Assembly: GCA_002104985.1 (NCBI GenBank)
Contig: MCGO01000399.1
Span: forward strand, 1 to 18,366
From: Rhizoclosmatium globosum
Lineage: Eukaryota > Chytridiomycota > Chytridiomycetes > Chytridiales > Chytriomycetaceae
Direction: 5' to 3'
Length of the DNA: 18,366 nt
The notes under the pieces were generated by a model. That model did not search any database, was not told the DNA's origin, and saw nothing but the letters and a program-made list of their open reading frames with translations. Shown here one piece after another: positions 9,237 through 16,762 of the stretch. A program made the translations under genes and the position numbers. The stretch's first letter is position 1, and each line of letters starts with the position of its first letter.

Positions 9237-10853
9237 TCAGTTCCATGCCTCAGAACAAATCTCAACAAGCTTTCCGCTTCGCACAAACTCCCAAGCCTTC
9301 TCAATATCTGGAGCCATGAATCGGTCCTTGTCGTAAGGTGCCACACCCAACTCGTTTCTCAAGTAGGAGTATGCTTTCTCCAAAACTGATGTACTCTTGA
9401 GTGGTCGCAACAAGTCGAGTGCCTGGCATGCACACAACAACTCAATAGCCAACACCTTTTCAACATTTTCCACAACCTCTAAAGCCTTTCTGGCACTGAA
9501 ACCTCCCATTGACACGTGGTCTTCTTGAGCAGCAGAGGTAGAGATAGAGTCAACAGAAGCAGGGTGACAGAGAACCTTGTTCTCGGAAACAAGGGCGGCA
9601 GCCGTACAGTGAGCAATCATGAATCCAGAGTTGAGACCACCCTCCTTGACAAGGAAAGCTGGAAGTCCAGACAAAGCTGGGTTCACAAGACGTTCGATAC
9701 GACGTTCAGAGATAGACGCGAGCTCGTGGATACCGATAGCAAGGTAATCCAAAGCCTTGGCAGGGTACTCTCCGTGGAAGTTTCCTCCAGAGATAGACTC
9801 TTGAGTGGTGTGGAAGATCATTGGGTTGTCAGTAGCAGAGTTGATTTCAGTGGTCAAGATTCCACGAGTGAATGCAACAGTGTCGTTACAGATACCGTGC
9901 ACTTGAGGTGTGCATCTCAAAGTGTAAGAGTCCTGCACCTTCTTACAGTTGGCATGACTCAATCCAAGCTCAGATCGAACACCACTCGACTTGTCAGTCA
10001 AAACAGCCTTAATACGTCTCGCAACTTCAATCTGACCCGCGTGAGGTCTCGCCTTGTGAATCTTTTCATCCATTGGCTTCACAGTCCCCTTCAGAACCTC
10101 CAAACTCAACGCAGTAATCACATCAGCAGCTTCACAAGCATTTTGCGCACGGACAACAGCCTCGCTACCAAGACTGGTAATGAACTGTGTTCCGTTAATA
10201 AGCGCAAGCCCTTCCTTTGGTCCCAAGACAACAGGCTCGATCCCAAATTCCTTCAAAACCTTTTTCGCATCTTCAAAGGCATTGACTTTTGGGTTCCAGA
10301 CTTTTCCTTCACCGAGCATGCCCAAGGCGAGGTGGGAGAGTGGAGCCAAGTCTCCGGAGGCGCCGACGGTTCCCTTGTATGGAACGAGGGAGAGGGTTGA
10401 GTTGTTGAACATTTGGATCATGGTTTTTAAAGTGGAGACGCGGATGCCGGAGTAACCTTTGGCGAGGACGTTGCATCGGAGGGCAGAGAGCATACGGGTT
10501 CGTTCGATTGGGAGTGGAGCGCCAGTTCCGGCAGCGTGGGAGATAATCAAGGAGCGCTGGAGCTCTGAAAGATCCTTCTGGGCGATAGAGACGTGGGCAA
10601 AGTTTCCGAAACCTAACAGAGTCATGTGAATATGCAGTTTCCTTTGTGGTACATCAAAAGTTTGAAACTCACCAGTGTTGATTCCGTAAACTGGCAAGTC
10701 CTTTTCGACAATTTGGTCAATCATGTCACGAGCCAGTTGCACGTTCTTCCAGGCTTCTGGAGTCAAGTCAATGTTGTGGGTTCCCTTCGAGAGAAGAACG
10801 AGATCGTCTGGGGTCAGGGACTCTCCGTCAAGATAGATGATTGGTTTAGACAT
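9237..10853 (-). CDS. hutH: histidine ammonia-lyase
   Basis: First enzyme of histidine degradation: non-oxidative deamination of L-histidine to urocanate and ammonia, normally cytosolic and tetrameric. Two exons, 10853-10673 and 10612-9237, give 518 aa, the usual size. The 60-nt intron (10672-10613) is a multiple of three with no in-frame stop, so the frame reads straight through it. Splicing is supported because it restores the active-site loop YGINTGFGNFA (Tyr56), as in the family. The MIO-forming Ala-Ser-Gly is at 145-147 within GTVGASGDLAPLSHLALG. GGNFHGEYPAKALD and TDNPMIF are lyase-family active-site segments, the former of histidine rather than phenylalanine type. It lies downstream of and parallel to imidazolonepropionase, with a 517-base upstream region carrying motifs shared with the other hut genes. 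Confidence 0.97.
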   Translation of the reverse strand: MSKPIIYLDGESLTPDDLVLLSKGTHNIDLTPEAWKNVQLARDMIDQIVEKDLPVYGINTGEFQTFDVPQRKLHIHMTLLGFGNFAHVSIAQKDLSELQRSLIISHAAGTGAPLPIERTRMLSALRCNVLAKGYSGIRVSTLKTMIQMFNNSTLSLVPYKGTVGASGDLAPLSHLALGMLGEGKVWNPKVNAFEDAKKVLKEFGIEPVVLGPKEGLALINGTQFITSLGSEAVVRAQNACEAADVITALSLEVLKGTVKPMDEKIHKARPHAGQIEVARRIKAVLTDKSSGVRSELGLSHANCKKVQDSYTLRCTPQVHGICNDTVAFTRGILTTEINSATDNPMIFHTTQESISGGNFHGEYPAKALDYLAIGIHELASISERRIERLVNPALSGLPAFLVKEGGLNSGFMIAHCTAAALVSENKVLCHPASVDSISTSAAQEDHVSMGGFSARKALEVVENVEKVLAIELLCACQALDLLRPLKSTSVLEKAYSYLRNELGVAPYDKDRFMAPDIEKAWEFVRSGKLVEICSEAWN

Positions 10854-11024
10854 TCTACATTTGGGAGACAGTTGTTAGTTTTGAATTGGGATTGGAAATG
10901 TGATCTGAAAGGAGGCGCTTTTCAAGCAAAGAGTGATAAACAGTTATCCAAGACTGTCAGTTAAGACAGAAGAGAAGGGACGTGCTAGCAGTTGAATGTT
11001 GCCTCCTTGATGACGGGCGGAGCA

Positions 11025-11035
11025 AGACCAATCAC
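11025..11035. promoter_or_regulatory. CCAAT-type element AGACCAATCAC, histidine ammonia-lyase side
   Basis: An 11-base word with a CCAAT core (11028-11032), 172 bases upstream of the lyase ATG. The identical word stands 22 bases before the urocanate hydratase ATG. CCAAT boxes are bound by the HAP/NF-Y complex in fungi and act in either orientation. Use here is inferred. Confidence 0.4.
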
Positions 11036-11212
11036 ATTTTAGATTGAGGTCTCTTCAAACATTGGCATCCAGCCACCTGTCATATGTCCAGTCTGAAGAT
11101 CCGATACAATGATACTGCGAGAGGACCTTGGATAGGATGGGAGGAACCATGAACACTACAACACACCTTCGTTGGTTCGCTGTGACTTTTTTTCGTTTTC
11201 GAGAAAATCTGT

Positions 11213-11256
11213 TGCCGCCACTCGCTTCTCTGCAACCCGCTTCTTCCGAATCTCCC
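11213..11256. promoter_or_regulatory. composite element upstream of histidine ammonia-lyase
   Basis: Contains TGCCGCCACTCGCTTCT (11213-11229), repeated exactly before urocanate hydratase, and TTCCGAATCTCCC (11244-11256), repeated exactly in the imidazolonepropionase/formimidoylglutamase promoter. It lies 360-403 bases upstream of the lyase ATG, in the only gap between it and the previous gene. The exact word sharing is seen directly; a regulatory role is inferred. Confidence 0.6.
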
Positions 11257-11370
11257 CGAGTTTCCATCACCAAACACAGCCTCCCTTAAAAACATTTATA
11301 ATCACGGTGTCAACTTTATAAATTCAATATATGGCTTCTCCGCCGTGATATGGGCAGCATATCACACTTT

Positions 11371-12757
11371 TCAAACAACCTTCTCTCCCTTCACGTAAAC
11401 GCCACCAACAGGCGAATCAACCATTTCATAGACAACATGTGTCCACTGAGGGTCATCAACAATAACAAAGTTACCCCACTTTCCAACTTCAATACTTCCA
11501 TGCAAATCACTCTTGTTCACACTCGCCGCAGCATTCAAAGTAGCCGCCACAAGCGCCTCCGCAAGCGTCATGCGCATTGTAACAGCCGCAAGGTTCATGA
11601 CGAACGGCATGGACAAGCAGTGAGCGTTCGGGTTGAAATCCGATCCAAGAGCAACGAGAACTCCATTGTCAATCATTTTTCGGGCAGGTGGTGGAGTGAT
11701 ACGCAGAACGTAGGCAGTGGTTGGAAGCAAGACTCCAAACACGTTTTGTGCAGCCATAGCAGCGATACCATCGTCACTGACTTCTTCCAAGTGCGAAATA
11801 GCGCGTGCTCCGATTTTAGCGCCGAGTTCAGCAGAAGCCATGTAGTTCAATTCGTCACCGTGGAAGTTAATGCACATTCCGCATGTCTTTCCAGAGGTGA
11901 GGATCGCTTCGGACTGTGTGTAATCAAAGATTCCCTTCTCCATGAAAATATCAATGTTGTCCACATAAATATCGCCGGCTTCACGGGCAGCAACGACAGC
12001 TGGGATTTGCTTCTCAAGAACGTCTTTAGTGGCTTCTTCAGGGGTAGATCCTTTTGGAACAGAGTGGGCACCGAGGAATGTAGCCGAGATATCAATTTTG
12101 TGGCTGTCCTGTGCCTTCTTGAGAACCTGGAGCATCTTAAGTTCAGTGGCTGTTTCAAGGCCGTAACCAGACTTTGCTTCAAGGAGAGTAGTTCCCTGAC
12201 GGAGCATTCTGTTCAAGCGGGTGGTGAGGAGGGCTTCGAGGGTTTCGTGGGATGCAGCACGGGTCTGAGCTACAGTGTATCCGATACCACCACCTTGCTT
12301 GTGAATGTCAAGGTATGTTGCTCCAGCGAGTTTGAGCTCAAATTCATGGACGCGGTCTCCAGCCCAAACAGGGTGAGAGTGGCCGTCACAGAAGCCTTTG
12401 TACGGTGATTGATTAGATACTCATATGGAAACTTCAACTATAAGTACCTGGGAGAATGGATTTTCCTTCGGCATTGACGTCGTTCTCAAAGGTGGCCGAC
12501 TTGTACCAGTCCAGTTTCTGCAGCTCTTCCTCAGTTCCAACGGCGGCAATCTTTCCATCATGAGCAACAACGATGGATGCATTCGCTTTGATTGCGAGAT
12601 CATTCATGTCCTTGCCTCTCTTAAACTCTTGACCAGTTGAGGAGATGCAGACGACCTATCCAGTGTGTGATAAGCTTCAGTGTCACCACAAAGTATACAA
12701 GCTTCAAACCTGAGCCGCATTGCGCAGACGAAGACGGTGGGTGGTGGTTGGCGCCAT
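11371..12757 (-). CDS. hutI: imidazolonepropionase
   Basis: Third step of histidine degradation: hydrolysis of 4-imidazolone-5-propionate to N-formimidoyl-glutamate by an amidohydrolase-fold metalloenzyme. Three exons (12757-12710, 12655-12448 and 12395-11371) give 426 aa, typical of the family. The 16-residue first exon ends LRLRNAAQ and joins VVCISSTGQEF. The second junction makes PGFCDGHSHPVWAGDR, containing metal-site residues His91 and His93. Further conserved segments: GGGIGYTV, EAKSGYGL, FLGAHSVP, NFHGDELN (His264, Glu267), SHLEEVSDDGIAAM (His287) and LGSDFNPNAHC (Asp338). The first intron starts GTTTGA, an unusual donor. The start codon is 84 bases from the divergent formimidoylglutamase start, so the pair presumably shares a promoter. 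Confidence 0.96.
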
Positions 12758-12841
12758 TTCTTTCTTGTTTTGGGAACGGGACACAGAAGCGAAAGCCGTT
12801 GTTCCGAATCTCCCGATCAAACCACCACCACCACCACCCAA
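12758..12841. promoter_or_regulatory. 84-bp bidirectional promoter between imidazolonepropionase and formimidoylglutamase
   Basis: Only 84 bases separate the two divergent ATGs, so both 5' UTRs and shared control sites must fit here or reach into coding sequence. It contains TTCCGAATCTCCC (12802-12814), identical to a word before histidine ammonia-lyase. It also contains ACACAGAAGCGA (12781-12792), whose complement TCGCTTCTGTGT occurs before urocanate hydratase. A CCA/ACC repeat run precedes the plus-strand ATG. Confidence 0.65.
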
Positions 12842-13971
12842 ATGCCACTTGTCACAACTACCACGAAGACAGTTACTACAACAACACGCGTAGTCTCAAA
12901 CACAGAGACAAGCACTGCCACACCTACTGCGCCGGCTCCTGCTCCTGCTGCTGCTCCCCAGGGTTCTGTTCCAATTGACAGGAGGGTTGCCGACCTGCTG
13001 CATCCGGGCATCGGCCGCCACGTTACCCTCATTGGCTTTCCATACGATATTGGATGCACCCGAAATGGAGGACGCCCAGGCTCTGCTGGTGGTCCCGCAG
13101 CCTTCCTTCGTTTGTTGCAGGACAGACGCACTGGAACGGCAATCAATCCAGAGTTTGGCATTGACTTAGGCAAACTCGATATTGGTTTTTACGGCGTGAT
13201 TGACGCTTCGCTTACCTTGGAAGATGGGCACAAGGCGTTGGAGGCTGCTGTCAAGGAGGTATGTGTAATCACTGTATCATTTTGAAACTCAACAACAAAT
13301 AGGCTCTCGATGCGGGCTCAATTCCATTCGTTGTTGGAGGAGGAAACGACCAATCGTATCCTAACGCTTCTGCCCTCTTGTCCCACCTCGAAACAACACC
13401 CGAAACTATTGGTGTCATCAACATTGACGCGCACCTGGACGTTCGTCCACGCACAGCTACCGGTCTTGTTCATTCTGGAACCCCATTCCGCCAGCTTCTT
13501 GAAGACCCACGTTTTGTGCATGGAGCTTCGGTCTCACCACTGGCAAACCCCAACTTTGTCGAATTTGCAGCACAAGGAAACCAATGCGCCCATTCTCATG
13601 CAGAGTACGTAAAAGCTTGTGGAGGCGATATTGTCTGGTTGCGTCAAATTCAGGCCACTTCGAGTGCTGCTACACTCTTTTCCGAAACGTTGGATAGAAT
13701 GGGTGGAGATAAGCTGTTTGTCTCATTTGATTTGGACGCTGTTAAATCTGCCGATGCACCGGGAGTGTCTGCTCCATCACCAATGGGACTATCAGCCCAA
13801 GACGCTCTTGAAATCTGCTTCAATGCTGGAACCAACCCTCGCGTAGCCTTGTTTGACTTGTCCGAAATGAATCCTCTTGTGGAAGATTACAGAACTCCAC
13901 GGTTGACGGCTTTCATGTTCCATTACTTCCTGATGGGCGTAGCTACCCGATTTGGTGTCGGTGTGATTTAG
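12842..13971 (+). CDS. hutG: formimidoylglutamase (arginase/ureohydrolase superfamily)
   Basis: Last step: N-formimidoyl-glutamate + water to glutamate + formamide. This is the bacterial/protist-style route, not the folate-dependent transferase of mammals. Two exons, 12842-13258 and 13303-13971, give 361 aa. Arginase-superfamily metal motifs are present: DAHLD (181-185) and SFDLD (Asp282, Asp284). The first metal-ligand position, normally His in GGxH, is Asn154 in VVGGGNDQSYPN. I recall the same Asn in the Trypanosoma cruzi enzyme, so it is probably a subfamily trait. HSGTPFRQLL and FPYDIGCTRNGGRPG support formimidoylglutamase over arginase or agmatinase. The first 40 residues are an odd Thr-rich then Ala/Pro-rich leader (TTTTKTVTTTT, TAPAPAPAAAP). 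No later Met precedes the domain, so the ATG at 12842 is forced unless an exon is missed. Confidence 0.93.
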
Positions 13972-13988
13972 AGCCTGTTCCGGATCCA

Positions 13989-13994
13989 AATAAA
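13989..13994 (+). terminator. AATAAA polyadenylation signal after formimidoylglutamase
   Basis: AATAAA 17 bases past the TAG stop, a usual distance. Confidence 0.55.
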
Positions 13995-14000
13995 GCTCAT

Positions 14001-14012
14001 CCACTCGCTTCT
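14001..14012. promoter_or_regulatory. first CCACTCGCTTCT copy upstream of urocanate hydratase
   Basis: An exact 12-base copy of the word also at 11218-11229 and 14097-14108. It lies just after the formimidoylglutamase polyadenylation signal, about 430 bases before the urocanase ATG. Confidence 0.45.
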
Positions 14013-14069
14013 AAGGCTTGCACAATTAGTAAATGAGAAAGGAAAATGAAAAATACTCGTTCCGTGACC

Positions 14070-14112
14070 TTCCGATATCGATCTCCTCAAATGCCGCCAC
14101 TCGCTTCTGTGT
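14070..14112. promoter_or_regulatory. composite element upstream of urocanate hydratase
   Basis: Holds TGCCGCCACTCGCTTCT (14092-14108), identical to the lyase upstream word, continuing as TCGCTTCTGTGT (14101-14112), whose complement is in the bidirectional promoter. Just before it, TTCCGA and ATCTCC (14070-14086) look like an interrupted version of TTCCGAATCTCC. Role inferred from sharing among co-functional genes. Confidence 0.6.
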
Positions 14113-14409
14113 TTTTTCAGAAAATCGTAGCCTCCCAAAAAAGCATCATCGAAAGGTTTGCATTAGCCCCTCCAACCCTTAATGTGATAGCAAGACAGGT
14201 TACTAGAGAGAAAGAGTTAGAGAAGGGATCAGTCAATGAAGGAGAAGATGGCATTAACCAAAGCGCTCAAATCAGAGTGATGGTCTTGCTCCGAGAAATG
14301 AGGCGCCTCCTCATCCAACACTTCTCCTTCCTTAACAGAGCTCAAGCCCTTCTAGTCTGGATTCATAACCTTCTTTCACCTGTCTGACTGACCGCCATGT
14401 TCCTCTCTC

Positions 14410-14420
14410 AGACCAATCAC
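14410..14420. promoter_or_regulatory. CCAAT-type element AGACCAATCAC, urocanate hydratase side
   Basis: Identical 11-base word to 11025-11035. Here it is on the sense strand, immediately before a CTAAC...CACAG tract and the ATG at 14442. That is very close to the start codon, so it could also be 5' UTR or intron sequence. Confidence 0.35.
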
Positions 14421-14441
14421 TAACACTCCTTATCACACAGT

Positions 14442-16583
14442 ATGTCCCCAATCGCTGAACTTGCATACGGCATCACCGATGCCTACTACAACCTCACAGC
14501 TGAGGAAATCTTCACCATCGACCCTTCCGTTCCACATGCACCAAAGAGAACTCCAGCCTTGACAGAAGCTGAGAAGAAACTCGCCATCAAGAATGCTCTC
14601 CGATACTTCCCTGCCGAGCGCCACGCTCTGCTGGCGAAGGAGTTTGCCCACGAGCTTAAAACCTTTGGTCACATCTACATGTACCGATTCAGACCCAAGA
14701 ACTACGAAATGAAGGCTTACCCAATCGGAGAGTACCCAGCCAAGTGCGTCCAAGGTAATCTATCCCAACCCCCCTCTCTTTCTCTGCACTTTTAAAAACT
14801 CACCGTTCCACAGCTGCCGCCATCATGCTCCAAATCCAAAATAACCTCGACAAACGAGTTGCCCAATTCCCACATGAACTCATCACCTACGGAGGAAACG
14901 GATCCGTCTTCAACAACTGGGCCCAATACCACTTGACGATGAAGTACCTCTCTGCCATGACCGAGGAACAAACCTTGGTCATGTACTCAGGACACCCACA
15001 TGGTCTTTTCCCATCTAACAAGGACGCCCCACGCGCGATCGTTACCAACGGAATGGTGATTCCAAACTACTCTGGTAGAAAGGATTACGACAAGATGTAC
15101 GCGCTCGGTGTGTCGCAGTATGGTCAGATGACTGCTGGAAGTTACTGTTACATTGGTCCTCAAGGAATCGTGCACGGAACTACTATTACTGTGATGAATG
15201 CAGTGCGCAAGTACTTGGGAACTGATGAAATGGCTGGAAAGGTGTTTGTCACCTCTGGTTTGGGTGGTATGTCTGGAGCTCAACCAAAGGCTGGAGTTAT
15301 TGCTGGAGTTATCTGTGTTGTTGCCGAAGTTGATGGTGAGTGTTTGATTTTATTAATGGTCGATTTAAGCTGATTTATTTGTTAGAGAGCGCTCTTAACA
15401 AGAGACACAGCCAGGGTTGGTTGGTTGAGAAGGAGAGTGACTTGGAGAAGGTGATTGCCCGTATCAAGGAAGCCAAGAAGAACAAGATCAGCACCAGTAT
15501 TGGATACCACGGAAACATTGTGGACCTCTGGGAGCGTCTCGCAAAAGAGCCAGAAAACTTGGTTGATCTTGGATCTGATCAGACCTCCCTCCACAACCCA
15601 TTCGGTGGAGGTTACTACCCAGCCGGTCTCTCCTTCAGTGAAGCCAAGTCTTTGATGGAGCGTGACCCAGAAGCTTCAAGGTTGAGGTTCAAAAGACTTT
15701 GCTCCGTCATATTGCGGCTGTTGATACCTTGACTGCCAAGGGAATGCGTTTCTGGGATTACGGAAATGCTTTCCTTCTTGAAGCTTCTCGTGCCGGTGCT
15801 CAAGTTTTCAAGGCTCCGGGAGAATTCAAGTACCCATCCTACGTCCAAGATATTATGGGAGACATTTTCTCTCTCGGTTTCGGTCCCTTCCGTTGGATCT
15901 GTACCTCTGGAAACCACAACGACTTGCTCAAGACCGATGAAATCGCCAAGAAGGTTATTGAAGAGCTTATGGGTGAAAACGCTGCCTCAGTACACACCTC
16001 GGACCTCAAGTCCCAGCAACAGTACCAAGACAACCACACCTGGATCAGCAAGTGTGACGACCACCAGCTCGTTGTCGGTTCCGAAGCCCGTATTCTCTAC
16101 TGTAACGCTGAAGGCCGTTCCAGAATCGCTGTCCGCTTGAACGAGGCTATCGCAAGTGGAGAAGTCTCCGCACCAATTATGCTTTCCCGCGACCACCACG
16201 ACGTGTCTGGAACCGATTCTCCATGGCGAGAGACCTCCAACATTTACGATGGATCAGCCTTCTGTGCTGACATGGCTGTCCACAACGCGATCGGAGACTC
16301 ATTCCGTGGAGCTACCTCTGTGTCATTGCACAACGGTGGTGGTACCGGTTGGGGTGAGGCCATGAACGGAGGATTCTTGCTCTTGTTGGATGGATCTGCG
16401 GATGCAACCCGACGGGCCAAGAGTATGCTTCACTGGGACGTCAACAACGGAGTTTCCAGACGTGCCTGGAGTGGAAACGAATACGCTCAGCACCAGATTC
16501 AACACGCCATGAAGATTGAGCCAAACTTGACTGTTACACTCCCACAGGGTGTTAAGGAGGATCTTTTGGATGGCTTGTTCTAA
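14442..16583 (+). CDS. hutU: urocanate hydratase, with one frame break
   Basis: Second step: NAD+-dependent hydration of urocanate to imidazolonepropionate. Exons 14442-14754, 14814-15335 and 15386-16583; a conceptual 677 aa is normal for the eukaryotic enzyme. Conserved segments: VPHAPKRTP, ALRYFP, GHIYMYRF, ITYGGNGSVFNNWAQY, MYSGHPHGLFPS, GPQGIVHGT, the NAD-site GLGGMSGAQ, GYHGNI, LGSDQTS, FWDYGNAFLLEA, SRDHHDVSGTDSP, and SAFCADMAVHN with the catalytic-type Cys (about 572). In exon 3 the frame breaks at about 15674-15676: DPEA is followed one frame over by FKVEVQKT, as if one T were missing from a TTT run. As written, translation stops at 15732 after 393 aa, losing the Cys. The coding sequence on both sides is well preserved, so an isolated sequence error or a very recent mutation fits better than an old pseudogene. 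Confidence 0.93.
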
Positions 16584-16596
16584 ATTCTTTGATGTG

Positions 16597-16602
16597 AATA
16601 AA
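16597..16602 (+). terminator. AATAAA polyadenylation signal after urocanate hydratase
   Basis: AATAAA 13 bases past the TAA stop, a typical position. The next gene starts 160 bases further on. Confidence 0.6.
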
Positions 16603-16762
16603 AAATGAATTCTTATTATGCAAACCTGATAAATACAAAGTGTGTCAAAGATCTTAAAAAGAGGGAGTGAGGTTGCTGATCCGGCAGTGCCCGAAATACC
16701 CCTTTCTTTCTTCAGCCGCTCTGCTTTTCTTCTCACGCGAAGTCAGACCCAAAAGCAGACCA

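Larger units (their letters stand above)
10854..11370. other. intergenic region upstream of histidine ammonia-lyase
   Basis: About 517 bases between the imidazolonepropionase stop and the lyase start, both on the minus strand. It must hold the 3' UTR of the former and the promoter of the latter. It contains the composite element and the CCAAT word listed separately. I see no additional gene. Confidence 0.6.
13972..14441. other. intergenic region upstream of urocanate hydratase
   Basis: About 470 bases between the formimidoylglutamase stop and the urocanase ATG on the same strand. It holds a polyadenylation signal, two CCACTCGCTTCT copies and a CCAAT word. The tail (CTAACACTCCTTATCACACAG directly before T-ATG, stated in two parts: CTAAC at 14420-14424, CACAG at 14436-14440) resembles an intron end, so a 5' UTR intron is possible. 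An open frame at 14046-14387 overlaps these motifs and resembles nothing known. Confidence 0.5.

Noticed and set aside
9516..10400. 294-codon open frame opposite histidine ammonia-lyase
   Set aside because: It lies entirely antisense to the strongly conserved lyase exon and its translation has no recognisable domain; codon bias of the sense gene explains it.
11345..11365. Perfect inverted repeat GTGATATG-GGCAG-CATATCAC just past the imidazolonepropionase stop
   Set aside because: Eight-base arms with a short loop are expected once or twice by chance in 18 kb, and there is no second copy.
11350..12408. 352-codon open frame opposite imidazolonepropionase
   Set aside because: Antisense shadow of a conserved exon; Ser/Arg-rich translation with no domain.
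14046..14387. 113-codon open frame between formimidoylglutamase and urocanase
   Set aside because: No recognisable domain, and it overlaps the shared promoter words; its stop and the urocanase exon are not joined by a convincing donor.
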